Counted from the stretch's first letter, positions 24,618-37,413 are shown. The stretch is DNA of 64,000 nucleotides from Margaritifera margaritifera (GCA_029931535.1 JAQPZY010001561.1:2257001-2321000), one strand, 5' to 3'. Notes: a model not told the origin generated them from the letters alone. A program made the numbers and translations.

Positions 24618-24790
24618 TGTAGTATGTGCAGGGTTTAGGGGCACATCAACTCAATCCCGCCTCTGTGATAGCACAACCAGTAAAGGTAAAAAGGTGCTTA
24701 AAAATGTAGGAAGATAAACCCTTGGGCATAAAATAAATGTGTATTCATATCGGATAAAAATTTTAAAAAGTGTTTAAAAGTATAGTATAG
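24618..24790 (+). repeat. dispersed 'GTTTAACGGCAC' repeat, diverged copy
   Basis: GTATGTGCAGGGTTTAGGGG, CACATCAACTCAATCCCGCC and a downstream A-rich tail parallel the copies at 12400 and 13211. A (TA)n follows at 24829. Confidence 0.45.
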
Positions 24791-24824
24791 AGATTTAAAA
24801 ACATGGGTAAACAAAAAGTACATT

Positions 24825-24828
<4 letters not shown>

Positions 24829-24877
<49 letters not shown>
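24829..24877. repeat. (TA)n microsatellite
   Basis: About 24 uninterrupted TA dinucleotides. Confidence 0.95.
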
Positions 24878-24878
<1 letters not shown>

Positions 24879-25025
24879 TATTAGTGGTATACATATATAG
24901 AACGACACCGATAAGAATGTGTAAAAATGCCGTCGCTCTTTACCATTTATATTGATCAGGCAGCTGGTATATGCAAAGTGCACGCGAGTAAGTAAATTCT
25001 AGCCATGTGCGCTTGAGTTAGATGC

Positions 25026-25322
25026 TATTCTTTCTTTGTCATGTATTCATGTACAAGTTATTCATTCTTTGTCATGTATTCATGTACAAGTTATTCATTC
25101 TTTGTCATGTATTCATGTACAAGTTATTCATTCTTTGTCATGTATTCATGTACAAGTTATTCATTCTTTGTCATGTATAAGTTATTCATTCTTTGTCATG
25201 TATTCATGTACAAGTTATTCATTCTTTGTCATGTATTCACGTACAAGTTATTCATTCTTTGTCATGTATTCATGTACAAGTTATTCATTCTTGTCATGTA
25301 TTCATGTATATGTTATTCAGTC
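25026..25322. repeat. 33-bp minisatellite, about 9 copies
   Basis: Unit TCATGTATTCATGTACAAGT + TATTCATTCTTTG. The period of 33 gives plus-strand frames of 99 and 107 codons repeating eleven residues; these are not genes. Confidence 0.95.
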
Positions 25323-26052
25323 TGTAATAAGTATGTATAAACGAGTCGTTCTTTGTTAAGTTCGTTAGAGTTATTCCATCTTTGACAAGTGTAACTCAGT
25401 CAATGGTCTATGCGTCCTGCTGTGTTTAAGAGCTGACAGTTGCACGTTACATGTCCAAAATCATTTCGAAGATGAGATCTGTGAAACATGTTCTTGAATA
25501 ACACTTGTTCCTACTGGCCTCAGTTAAGGCAAATGTGTGCTGTACAATTTGAAGGCAATACCTGTTTGATTGTTTGTTTTAGCTCCCACTATCCCGGCAA
25601 TTACCAATATAAAGTCTGCATTCAATTACAGACTGTTTTTATTACTTTAGCTGAAAGAGGTTTTACGAGTACTGACTTCCAAAATGGCCAGAAGATATGA
25701 AAGATGTCTTGAATGTGCATGCATATGTTTAAAATTATGTCCGATCAACCTTGATTACTGGATTACTTAATTACTATGATCAAAATTAATTACTGTAGTA
25801 CGCTATTGTACATATGTGCATGACCTTATATGGACAGTGTTATTTACTATGTTTCTATGTGTGTATTGCATTCATGGTCAAAATTGAAAGAAACTAGCTC
25901 TAAGAAGACAGCTTTTATATTAAACAAAGCAACACAAATCTATTAGCTTAACCTGAATCTAGTTTCTTCTCGGAAAAATACTGACGCGTGTAGTTTTTCT
26001 AAGAAACTTCACTGTTGATTGAGTGAGAGTGGAAACACAACTTCAATATAAT
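25323..26052. other. no gene recognised
   Basis: Nothing identifiable. Confidence 0.5.
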
Positions 26053-26171
26053 GGTCGGAGTTTAGTTATCCCCAGGCTGTACAGTAAACTAAAGGTCGGA
26101 GTTTAGTTATCTCCAGGCTGTACATTAAACTAAAGGTCGGAGTTTAGTTATCTCACGGCTGTACAGTAAAC
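26053..26171. repeat. 41-bp tandem repeat, 3 copies
   Basis: GGTCGGAGTTTAGTTATC recurs at 26053, 26094 and 26135. Confidence 0.95.
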
Positions 26172-26214
26172 CAGATGCACTCTTCTGCATGTCGTAAAAT
26201 CACGACTAATTTAT

Positions 26215-26595
26215 GTAGGAACCGTTATAGCTCAGTGATTAACGTACTGTTTTGGTCTGGTTTTGTGTTTTAATGCACAGCAATACAAGTAGGTTATTTA
26301 GTGCCGAAAAATTTGTAGTAAAGTGCCTTTTCCAAGGACACACCACGGCAGACGACCCTGCCTGATCCGATGGTAGTATTCGAACCAGCGCCCTTTAGGG
26401 CGCAAGTCAGGCTCGCTAATCACTGAGACATCGTGGCTCCCTATTTAACGTGCCAAACTCGTGACCGAATGGGTGCGGGTTAGAACCCTCGCATCGGATC
26501 AACTTGGGTCGACTAACGGAGTGTGTTCTTGGGCAAGGCACTTGCCTTGGCGTTCAGTATATTCTGTTTCTCTTGGTGTGCCGAAAAAAAAATAA
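26215..26595 (+). mobile_element. tRNA-derived SINE interrupted by a second SINE
   Basis: The left part (to 26245) carries box A text TAGCTCAGTGATTAACGT. The right part (from 26443) carries box B-like GCGGGTTAGAACCCTC and then GTGTTCTTGGGCAAGGCACT, with an A-rich tail near 26584-26604. It resembles the plus-strand SINE at 35372. Confidence 0.7.
26246..26442 (-). mobile_element. SINE inserted inside another SINE
   Basis: On the minus strand: head GGGAGCCACGATGTCTCAGT, box B GGTTCGAATAC, then GTGTGTCCTTGGAAAAGGCA. It is flanked by ATTAACGT (26238-26245) and ATTTAACGT (26443-26451), a plausible target-site duplication. Confidence 0.75.
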
Positions 26596-27645
26596 ATAAA
26601 AAAATAGGCCTTGAATTCATACAAAAGACAACGAATTTTAATCGAAACACGATCGCTTTAAATTATAGTTCCACTTGTATAACCTTTAAAAAATGTGCAG
26701 GAATATTTTTAGTCAATGCAGAAAATTTAATGTAAATATTGATTTTGGAGATATTTGATAACGGAATTTCGAATAAATTCTCAGTCTCTCACTCCTGAAA
26801 GCTTTTTGAATTCGAGGTCTAGTTTCAGTTACCGCTAATTTAGTACTAGTGTCCATCATACAATACTCAAACGCATTTTGTTGACATTGCTTATTTCATG
26901 CAATTTTAAATAAGCAGGCATATTCAGTCATTCATGTACAAATCTAATTTTAGTGCATGATGTGATGATTCAGTCTAATGTACCTATTGGATTTGAGAAG
27001 CAGTGATTTCAACTTCTAAACAAGGTATTTCAATGTAACATCTACATTGCCATAAAGTAAATGTTTCTGCAGGTCAAGGAAACATGTATTCAACTGAATA
27101 TTTTATCGGATATGACAGTGGGAGAGAGATCTTTGATAACTAGGAGACGTTGTCCTACGTTGGTGGTTCGAATTTCTGGGCAAATATAACTTAACATTAG
27201 AAATTAAGCGAGAATGCGGTCGACGTTGCGGCATGATTTTCATGTTAAAACCATGGATCATTTGTTAGGTGCTATCTAAAACTGATACGAATAAATGCTG
27301 ACTGGGTTTCGTTTGCCTTCATTAAGATAAAATGGTATCTTCCTGTTTCTTTATGCCCCGACACGAACCAGTTTAAAATTACAAATAGTTTCGAAACTTT
27401 TGAGTTCCTTTCGTGCACTCACTCTTGAAATAGGCATATATCCAAGCGATATTAAAAAAACTGGAAAGAACACGTGTACCGGAAAAAAAGAGCAGAATTC
27501 ACAGCTTCAAAGGACCACATTGTCGAAGTCCAATAATGCAACACTTATAAAAGTAGCTTGAAAGTATCCTGAGTTGCGACGTTTAGCAACGGACAGTGCT
27601 GGATGTTACAATGAAGAGTACTCACAATAAGAGAGATTCGAGACC
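26596..27645. other. no gene recognised
   Basis: AT-rich. A short frame after TTTCTGCAG (27065-27073) is open for 23 codons, too short to distinguish from chance. Confidence 0.5.
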
Positions 27646-27814
27646 CTTGAATTTTGGCACTAATGTCGTACGTGTATATTTTCAGCGAATTAGTAAATGA
27701 GACAGCTGTGGAAATACTCTAATACTTTTTAAAAATATTAAATCGCCATGACAATTCAAAGTATTCCGTCATGGTTGAGCTGATGAACTTAATTACTGAC
27801 CGTTATTCAAACAA
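27646..27814 (+). pseudogene. decayed copy of the 31717-31949 terminal exon 3' end and flank
   Basis: From GGCACTAATG (27656) the sequence follows 31872 onwards closely, through the coding end and about 100 bases beyond the stop (for example TGGTTGAGCTGATGA in both). In the shared frame it reads VVRVYFQRISK, then a TGA stop at 27698-27700 where the right copy has an intact codon, then DSCGNTL and a TAA. The upstream two-thirds of the exon, including three of its four cysteines, is absent. Homology stops where the 38-bp array begins. Confidence 0.75.
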
Positions 27815-27820
27815 ATTATG

Positions 27821-30800
27821 ACACTTGCAGCCTTGTGAAATACTCAGTGATGACAGGGTGTCACTTGCAGCCTTGTAATATACTCAGTGATGACAGGGTG
27901 TCACTTGCAGCCTTGTAATATACTCAGTGATGACAGGGTGTCACTTGCAGTCTTATAATATACCCAGTGATGACAGGGTGTCACTTACAACCTTGTAAAA
28001 TACTCAGTGATGATAGGGTGTATATTATCCTTGTAAAATACTCAGTGAGGATAGGGTGTATCTTGTCCTTGTAAAATACTCAGTGAGGACAGGGTGTCAC
28101 TTGCAGCCTTGTAAAATACTCAGTGATGACAGGGTGTATATTGTCCTTGTAAAATACTCAGTGATGACTGTGTATATTGTCCTTGTAAAATACTCAGTGA
28201 TGACAGTGTGTATATTGTTCTCGTAAAATACTCAGTGATGACTGTGTATATTGTCCTTGTACAATACTCAGTGATGACAGTGTGTATATTGTCTTTGTAA
28301 AATACTCAGTGATGACTGTGTGTATATTGTCCTTGTAAAATACTCAGTAATGACAGGTTGTATATTGTCCTTGTAAAATACTCAGTGAGGACAGGACGTA
28401 TATTGTCCTTGTAAAATATTTAGTGATCACAGTGTGTATATTGTCCTTGTAAAATACTCAGTGAGGACAGTGTGTATATTGTCCTTGTAAAATAATCAGT
28501 AATGACAGTGTGTATATTGTCCTTGTAAAATAATCAGTAATGACAGTGTGTATATTGTCATTGTAAAATAATCAGTAATGACAGTGTGTATATCGTCCTT
28601 GTAAAATAATCAGTAATGACAGGGTGTATATTGTCCTTGTAAAATAATCAGTAATGACTGTGTATATTGTCTTGTCCTTGTAAACTACTCAGTGAGGACA
28701 GTGTGTATATTTGTCCTTGTAAAATACTCAGTGATGACGGTGTGTATATTGTCCTTGTAAAATACTCAGTAATGACAGTGTGTATATCGTCCTTGCAAAA
28801 TACTCAGTAATGACAGTGAGCATATTGTCCTTGTAAAATACTCAGTGATCACAGTGTGTATATTGTCCTTGTAAAAGACTCAGTGATCACAGTGTGTATA
28901 TTGTCCTTGTAAAATACTCAGTGATGACAGGGTGTATATTGACCTTGCAAAATACTCAGTGAGGACAGGGTGTATATTGTCCTTGTAAAATATTTAGTGA
29001 TGACAGTGAGTATATTGTCCTTGTAAAATACTCAGTGATGACAGTGTGTATATTGTCCTTGTAAAATACTCAGTGAGGACAGAGTGTATATCGTCCTTGT
29101 AAAATACTCAGTGAGGACAGGTGTATATTGTTCTTGTAAAATACTCAGTGAGGACAGAGTGTATATCGTCCTTGTAAAATACTAAGTGAGGACAGGGTGT
29201 ATATTGTCCTTGTAAAATACTCAGTGAGGACAGGGTGTATATTGTCCTTGTAAAATACTCAGTGAGGACAGTGTGTATATTGCTCTTGTAAAATACTCAG
29301 TGATGACTGTGTATATTGTCCTTGTAAAATACTCAGTGATGACAGTGTGTATATTGTCCTTGTAAAATACTCAGTGATTACTGTGTGTATATTGTCCTTG
29401 TAAAATACTCAGTGATGACTGTGTGTATATTGTCCTTGTAAAATACTCAGTAATGACAGGTTGTATATTGTCCTTGTAAAATACTCAGTGAGGACAGGAC
29501 GTATATTGTCCTTGTAAAATATTTAGTGATCACAGTGTGTATATTGTCCTTGTAAAATACTCAGTGAGGACAGTGTGTATATTGTCCTTGTAAAATACTC
29601 AGTGAGGACAGGGTGTATATTGTCCTTGTAAAATATTTAGTGATGACAGTGAGCATATTGCCCTTGTAAAATATTCAGTTATGACAGGATATATATTGTC
29701 CTTGTAAAATACTCAGTAATGACAGTGTGTATATTGTCCTTGTAAAATAATCAGTAATGACAGTGTGTATATCGTCCTTGTAAAATAATCAGTGATGACA
29801 GTGTGTATATTTGTCCTTGTAAAATACTCAGTAATGACAGTGTGTATATTGTCCTTGTAAAATAATCAGTAATGACAGTGTGTATATTGTCCTTGTAAAA
29901 TAATCAGTAATGACAGTGTGTATATCGTCCTTGTAAAATACTCAGTAATGACAGGGTGTATATTGTCCTTGTAAAATACTCAGTAATTACAGGTTGTATA
30001 TTGTCCTTGTAAAATACTCAGTAATGACAGTGTGTATATTGTCCTTGTAAAATAATCAGTAATGACAGTGTGTATATTGTCCTTGTAAAATAATCAGTAA
30101 TGACAGTGTGTATATCGTCCTTGTAAAATACTCAGTAATGACAGGGTGTATATTGTCCTTGTAAAATACTCAGTAATTACAGGTTGTATATTGTCCTTGT
30201 AAAATACTCAGTGATGACAGGACGTATATTGTCCTTGTAAAATACTCATTGATCACAGTGTGTATATTGTCCTTGTAAAATACTCAGTGAGGACAGTGTG
30301 TATGTCGTCCTTGTAAAATATTCAGTGAGGACAGTGTGTATATTGTCCTTGTAAAATACTCAGTGATGACAGTGTGTATGTTGCCCTTGTAAAATACTCA
30401 GTGAGGACAGGGTGTATATTGTCCTTGTAAAATACTCAGTGATGACAGGGTGTATATTGTCCTTGTAAAATACTCAGTGCGGACAATGAGTATATTGTCC
30501 TTGTAAAATACTCAGTGAGGACAGTGTGTATATTTGTCCTTGTAAAATACTCAGTGATCACAGTGTGTATATTGTACTTGTAAAATACTCAGTAATGACA
30601 GGGTGTATATCGTCCTTGTAAAATACTCAGTAATGACATTGTGTATATCGTCCTTGTAAAATACTCAGTAATGACAGTGTGTATATAGTCCTTGTAAAAT
30701 ACTCAGTAATGACAGTGTGTACATTGTCCTTGTAAAATAATCAGTAATGACAGTGTGTATATTGTCTTGTCCTTGTAAAATACTCAGTGAGGACAGTGTG

Positions 30801-31648
30801 TATATTTGTCCTTGTAAAATACTCAGTGATGACGGTGTGTATATTGTCCTTGTAAAATACTCAGTAATGACAGTGTGTATACCGTCCTTGTAAAATACTC
30901 AGTAATGACAGTGAGCATATTGTCCTTGTAAAATACTCAGTGATCACAGTGTGTATATTGTCCTTGTAAAAGACTCAGTGATCACAGTGTGTATATTGTC
31001 CTTGTAAAATACTCAGTGATGACAGGGTGCATATTGTCCTTGCAAAATACTCAGTGAGGACAGGGTGTATATTGTCCTTGTAAAATATTTAGTGATGACA
31101 GTGAGTATATTGTCCTTGTAAAATACTCAGTGATGACAGTGTGTATATTGTCCTTGTAAAATACTCAGTGAGGACAGAGTGTATATCGTCCTTGTAAAAT
31201 ACTCAGTGAGGACAGGTGTATATTGTCCTTGTAAAATACTCAGTGATGACAGTGTGTATATTGTTCTTGTAAAATACTCAGTGAGGACAGAGTGTATATC
31301 GTCCTTGTAAAATACTAAGTGAGGACAGGGTGTATATTGTCCTTGTAAAATACTCAGTGAGGACAGGGTGTATATTGTCCTTGTAAAATACTCAGTGAGG
31401 ACAGGGTGTATATTGTCCTTGTAAAATACTCAGTGAGGACAGGGTGTATATAGTCCTTGTAAAATACTCAGTGAGGACAGGGTGTATATTGTCCTTGTAA
31501 AATACTCAGTAATGACAGGGTGTATATCGTCCTTGTAAAATACTAAGTGAGGACAGGGTGTATATTGTCCTTGTAAAATACTCAGTGAGGACCGGGTGTA
31601 TATTGTCCTTGTAAAATACTAAGTGAGGACAGGGTGTATATAGTCCTT
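27821..31648. repeat. 38-bp minisatellite array, about 100 copies
   Basis: The main unit is CTTGTAAAATACTCAGTGAT + GACAGTGTGTATATTGTC, 38 bases. The first five copies at the left edge (27821 to about 28020) are a 40-base subfamily with TCACTTGCAGCC. Variant markers recur in the same order about 2.1 kb apart: GTAAAAGACT at 28871 and 30966, and GTCTTGTCCTTG near 28668 and 30764. A block of roughly 55 units has therefore been duplicated. Stops in all frames rule out coding. Confidence 0.97.
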
Positions 31649-31716
31649 AAATAAAACCCCAAAGAAATAGAGTACGTAGTTTACGTATTTTATCTTACTT
31701 TACTTAATTTTGCCAG

Positions 31717-31949
31717 TGACAAAAAACCAAGACAAAAAATATGTTGATATTAATTACGAACTAAAGTTCTGCAGGAAAAGCACGACACCCGGTTATTGCC
31801 CAGCACGTGACTGTTTAGCGACAGCTAGCAAGGAATCCCTCGTAGGTACTAAATATAGTAACATTAATGGCGGCACTAATGCCGTACGTGTATATTTTCA
31901 GCTAATTAGTAAATCAGGCAGCTGTGGGAATACTCTAAGTGCAAAATAA
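31717..31949 (+). CDS. candidate terminal exon, four-cysteine domain
   Basis: Candidate last exon of a plus-strand gene whose other exons are not in view. A pyrimidine-rich acceptor ends TTAATTTTGCCAG at 31716. The exon then has two bases completing a codon (phase 1), 76 sense codons and a TAA stop at 31947-31949. The protein reads TKNQDKKYVDINYELKFCRK, then TTPGYCPARDCLATASK, VRVYFQLISK and a final GSCGNTLSAK, with four cysteines. ATTAAA at 31975 could be a polyadenylation signal. Protein-like composition, the acceptor, and a diverged second copy of the 3' half at 27646 support it. I do not recognise the domain; an extracellular or secreted role is only a guess from the cysteines. Confidence 0.45.
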
Positions 31950-32056
31950 TATTTTTTTTTCAAATTTTTTGTTTATTAAATATTTAATCGCCATTAGAAT
32001 TCAAAGTATTTAGTCGTGGTTGAGCTGATGAGCGTAATCACAGACCGTCACAATCC
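31950..32056 (+). repeat. downstream flank shared with 27717-27814
   Basis: TTTAATCGCCATTAGAATTC and TGGTTGAGCTGATGAGCG match the sequence after the decayed exon copy on the left side of the array, with small indels. The duplication therefore included non-coding DNA. Confidence 0.7.
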
Positions 32057-32690
32057 AACTCGTGAGAAGGGGGGAAATTGCCCGAAAATCGCGATGACAG
32101 TCACACACCAAAGTACGCTAGATAAAATAGGAATGTCAAAAGCATTATGATACCTTTAATGAATTATTTGCATAAGTACAGTAAAATGAAAGTTCTATAA
32201 TAAATTCATTTTTGACAAAAAGAAATTTGGGAATGTTTCGGTCAAGAATCCCTATCACAACGTCATTTGGTAAACAAGATACATTTATATGCAGTGGCGG
32301 CTACTGTAGTATTTCTGAGGTGTTTTTTGTGTGTTTTTTTTTCCGATCATTGGCGGAAAGGCCCGATTATGTTCCGATTGCCTATAACCTAACACTTTTA
32401 GCTTATATATCATCGAACATCAAATAATTTAAAACTCTCCTGATTAAGACTGGCAGATATTTCCGTTTAGTAAAGCGATCTTTCTAAAAATAGATCAAAC
32501 ATTCCAAACATGCTTGAACACGTGTAACGTCCTATATTTGCAGTATGTTTTAATCTGCACAAACCAAAAGGTTATTTAAAGGAATTCTGTAGCACTAAGC
32601 AATAATGCTCAGCGAAAGATAGAGAAAAATATCCATACTACACGCAAAAATCATCCAAACAAAACAATTCATTGCGACACCAGTTCGGTT
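32057..32690. other. no gene recognised
   Basis: Nothing identifiable. Confidence 0.5.
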
Positions 32691-32776
32691 TGGCATGGTT
32701 TGTTGTTTCACGGCACAACAACAGAAACACGCATTCTTCTAGTCGCGAATTTTGCACGGGCCACCACGGCTCCTTC
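32691..32776 (-). mobile_element. truncated SINE fragment
   Basis: GGTTTGTTGTTTCACGGCAC at one edge and GGCCACCACGGCTCC at the other match the tail and head edges of the minus-strand SINEs at 8341 and 23690; the middle is lost. A short (GA)n follows at 32790-32814. Confidence 0.5.
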
Positions 32777-32819
32777 GACACGAGTGTGAAGAGAGAGAGA
32801 GAGAGAGAGGAGAGAGATG

Positions 32820-35371
32820 GTGGCAATGGGGTATCTTCTCCATTTTTTTTCTACATGTATTGCCAATACATTTGTTTTTGGATGCTTAAATGTAAAACGG
32901 AAACTACTCTGTCAGTATCCATTGCATTCAATTTTTTAATATATAAGAAAAGGTGATACTTTTTATTTTCTAATATGAAAATAAAAGTATGATCTTGTTC
33001 TTTTTTTCCATTATAATAACGATAAACCTATCACCAAACATTTCCATCAATTAAAGTTTTTTTAAAAAATCTTAATGATACATTCGCTAAAATCGTGTTT
33101 CTTTCTGTGATTCCGTCACATACCGCCATGTTGATTTATGTTTAAACACGCACGCATATAAAGCTTGGGCATATTAACAACAAAGGCGTTTTTCTGCATG
33201 TCTTTATGATTGAATATAACATGTTGGCCTCGTTTATACCCTACAGAGTGCGTCAGCTGAGGCAACTGATGTTCTAGTTTCTAGCTTAGAAGACTGTAAT
33301 GGGCTCGTCTCTATCTTTAACCCTTGCTAATAATCTCAGCTATGTTGAATAAAAAGGCCATATAACTCTGTACGTAGTTGCCTTGAGGAAAATGCCTAAC
33401 TGCAAAAAATCGTGGATCATGCGCAGGCAGATAAAATTGCTTGCCATGAAAATTTGTGAAAAACTCCTAAATCTGAAAACAGTTTACACAATATGAGTAA
33501 AATGCAACAATAAATGAAAGAAATACTCCGTTAAGTGTCAAGGCAGTTCACCAAAGGGTGGTAACTGTTGATGGACAATGTTACATAATCACCATGGATT
33601 GTTAAAGTAGGTAGGAAGAACAAAGAAGGGGAACGCAGACATATAAAGTTTTGGCCAAATAATTTATAGTTGCAAGTCAAGATGAAGCTGATAAAATTCT
33701 CCTCGATGAACACACATATGAAGAGAGAAAGAATTACAAGGATATCAACGATTGTGAAGTTAGCAGGCAACATAAAAACAACAAGGACGACAACAACAAC
33801 ACTAATGTACTGTGTGTATATGTTTACAAATTCAAGTTTATTTTCAGAATGCACCATTTGTACCTTGTTCAAAATAATACACATAAATAACGGAGAGAGG
33901 GAATGTTCTCAAAAGCTGCCAGGAGTCAAGGCCGGGCCTCATTAACGTATTTGGACGCTTACAAAGAAAGATTAATGTAACTTATTAAGACACTCGCCTG
34001 CGTGTATCTTGCTTTGGGCGAGGCTTTGGCCAGTCCTGTCCAACCATTCACGACAGCTAGTGTTGTCATTCTGTTGTAATAAAACCCTTTAGTACAAATG
34101 TACTGCTTCTCTGAACTTTAATGAAGAAAGGTCCCCATTACCTGGGTCAGATATGATTTATATGTAATACACAGGTGAGTAGTGAAAAGTGAGTCAAAGA
34201 TTTTTCTCCAACGGAGTGTAAAATATAATGAAATTAAGGATGCTATATAATGATAACTTTATATATTTTTACACTTAACAAGCATTTTTCCATTCTGAGC
34301 ATATAATTATTGTTTTTAATTATTTTCAAAGGAAACATTTTTTTTCCCCTGCAGCCACGCAGATCACTGAGTACCAAAGGTTGAACTTTTTGTTGTTGTT
34401 TTGAATTAGGAAATCACACCAAAGCTATTTGGACGACCACATGACAACCGATACCAATATGTTCCTTTAATCCAGTTGGCTTTCGGTACTCACACTTTAC
34501 ATGCCGAAACGTTTGTGCTGTTAACGTGGCATCGGGTACTGCACAGCGTGTGCATTTGATAGATGTTGAAACGACAGTCTGTACCAACTTAATAACTACT
34601 GGTTGATACAAGTATACATTTACCACTGTAAATTCTTTGTGTCCGTTTTATGCCACACACCAAAGTGATGCAGTGCTGGACTCGGGGCTTAACTTACAGA
34701 TTTTAAAAAAATTAATTAAGTGCCAAGAACTATATATCAAAATGGTTTAGACCACGTATTCTTCCAATTTAGTTTCAGTCCTCCCATGAAAGACAAAACT
34801 CAGAAGGACAAAGGTAACGTAGTGCTAGGCTAAACGTCTTGGTCATTTCAAAATACTTGAACATCGTCAGGCTCATACAATGAATAATCACAAATTTTGA
34901 AGTTCCATCTATCTACCAGCAACTGTAAGTCAAGCGTTTAAGATTTCAGTTGACCGCAGTCTACTCTCAAGCCGGGTTCTGTTTTGATTTATTACATTAT
35001 AATGTCAGGGGTGCCAAGCATGACGGTACATAAAGCGAAGTGGACAAAATATGGTCGGTCACCGTGGTCATTTATACTCCATACCATGTACAAATCCAAA
35101 CTTCGATAACCTCACTATATTTCGAGCTTTTTTCCCGGAGTTTTCATTATGAATTAAAATAAAATCGTTGATTGTAAAGCAGTACTCATTAGTAAGTGTG
35201 GTTATATCTGATTGGGGGATTCGTCAATTATCTTACCTAGTATCAGAAATCCACAACTTTACAATCTACTTCATTCCAAGTATTAACCAACAGGAAGCTG
35301 TTGTTCGTCCAGTTGAAGACATGATTTATTCGACATTCGTCCTTAGAACTCATTTCACTTCAAAGGGAAAC
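32820..35371. other. no gene recognised
   Basis: About 2.5 kb of AT-rich sequence. Frames of 89-117 codons (33531-33884 minus, 33670-33945 plus, 35168-35437 plus) lack domains and exon boundaries. Confidence 0.5.
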
Positions 35372-35545
35372 GCGGTGGTTCTGTATTTAACGTGCCAGAA
35401 TTGCGACCAAAAAGGTGCGGATTCAAATCCTACCTAGCTCAAGCCTGATTGGAAGCCGGGGTTTGTCTCGGGCAAAGCACTTAACTACAATTGCCTCGGC
35501 ATGATATAACCTTTCATGTTCTGTTTTAACACAAACTAAATCAAC
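35372..35545 (+). mobile_element. diverged tRNA-derived SINE
   Basis: CGCGGTGGTTCTGTATTTAA (head), box B-like GCGGATTCAAATCC (35417-35430), then GGCAAAGCACTTAACTAC. It shares TATTTAACGTGCCA with the interrupted SINE at 26215. Confidence 0.65.
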
Positions 35546-36229
35546 TCAGTGGATATATACAATCATTGACCATCAGAACTTTTTAGTTTTTTTAGATTTT
35601 TGTTTTCACAAATAGCAGTAAAATAGTTTTTTTTATCGATTTTCTGAGCTTTTGTTTGAAATTTGCGGACATTACCGAGTTTTGAAGTTTAAACACTAAC
35701 AGTAAATAAAGTTGAAAACAAAAATCTTCACCTGTCGGAAAAGTTGCAATGTATCGTATTTAAAACCGTATGTTAAAGTAAAGGATAAACATGGACACTA
35801 ATTCACCATGTTATGTTTTGCTCTATCTCCATAAAATATCAATTGTGATTAGTCTGAAAACATGGACAGTAACGAATCTTCCCCGCACTGCTTTGGCCCT
35901 TATCCTCCCAATAAATTGTGAGCACATAATTTCCACAAGAACGAGTTATTTAGATTTTAAGTTAGAACGCATATGAAACATTTTACTATTGTAAAATTAG
36001 CCCTCCAAAATCATTTCCAGTAAAATTAACTTTCTTTGGTCGAGCAAACAGAAATATTTGTGTTCTGAAAGACATGCAATTCTAATAAAGAATGCAAATA
36101 TTAATCATGTATTTTTTTAAATACCAGTGTACGAGTTTTCCTCACAAGGAATGAATAAACAATTTACATAAATGTAAATATAACGTTAGATATTTAAAAA
36201 AGTATCCAATGACTTAGATTTTTTTCATG
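35546..36229. other. no gene recognised
   Basis: Nothing identifiable. Confidence 0.5.
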
Positions 36230-36387
36230 AAATTTCCTATCACTCATATAGGAAACTTTCCTATCACTCATATAGGAAACTTTCCTTTCACTCATATAGA
36301 TAGCTTTCTTCTCACTCATATAGACAACTTTCTTCTCACTCATATAGACAACTTTCTTCTCACTCATATATACAACTTTCCTGTCAA
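36230..36387. repeat. 24-bp minisatellite, about 6.5 copies
   Basis: Unit ACTTTCCTATCACTCATATAGGAA drifting to ACTTTCTTCTCACTCATATA rightward. It produces eight-residue periodic frames on both strands that are not genes. Confidence 0.95.
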
Positions 36388-37321
36388 TACACGTTTGGTA
36401 CAAGTATGACAATCCTTGGCACTAATTAACACAATTGACATGAACAAGTGGAGTGGTTGTTTTTTTTATACAAAATATAAAATGTTATCAATTAGTCGAT
36501 TTCGATAATCACGATTTTATTGCCTCATTCACATTACGTGACGCCTGGAAATTAAGGGCCTGTCAGGGTCATTAGCATAAACATCTCCACGTTAAAAGTG
36601 ATATAATATTTTTCGAATGAAATTAGATTAAGTCGAATTTGTCCATATGTCTTTCTGGGGGCTATATTGGTCCTCGGGACTCAAAGATAGCGGTAAATGT
36701 ATGCAGAAGATGTTTATCTTCCTCAGTGTTTTCAACAGTTTGTGGAGTTCTCTTTCTTAGACAGAGAAGTGACAAATCCAATCCTTCACAAATATAGTAC
36801 ATGTATTACCAATTCTGGATAGTCCGTTCACAATGCTAGCAGCTCCTTACTGGAGCACACGGTTTTCTACTCTGTTATGCCGCATATACTCGCGTATAAT
36901 CCCATCAAACTGCAAATAACATTACTCATAACTGCCAGCGCATTATGTTGTTTTCAGTTTGATCAGACCTATACGCGAGTATACACGGTAATACATTTTT
37001 TCCATATATATTCCAAAAAATATTTTGAAGACATTTGTGTGATTTATTGTAAACTGTGTCTCTATTTGACCATCCAATACAACATACAATAGAAAACATC
37101 CGGAAAGTGCAAAAGCATCCTACTTAGGTATAGTGAAGGGTAAAAGTGACAGTGCGGTTAGTTGAAGAGGTGTGGGTGGGTGGGTTTTTTCTCGCATTAA
37201 TTTATTATTGTTTAGTCGCAATTTGATGTTTTATTTCACTGTTTATTTGCAGGATACAACGGAATATACAACCAATTTCAATATCAATCACGTCAGTTCC
37301 TGAATCTATTAAAAAATATAA
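36388..37321. other. no gene recognised
   Basis: Nothing identifiable. Confidence 0.5.
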
Positions 37322-37330
37322 TCTCTCTCG

Positions 37331-37410
<80 letters not shown>
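37322..37410. repeat. (CT)n microsatellite
   Basis: About 44 CT dinucleotides with two small interruptions. Confidence 0.95.
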
Positions 37411-37413
<3 letters not shown>

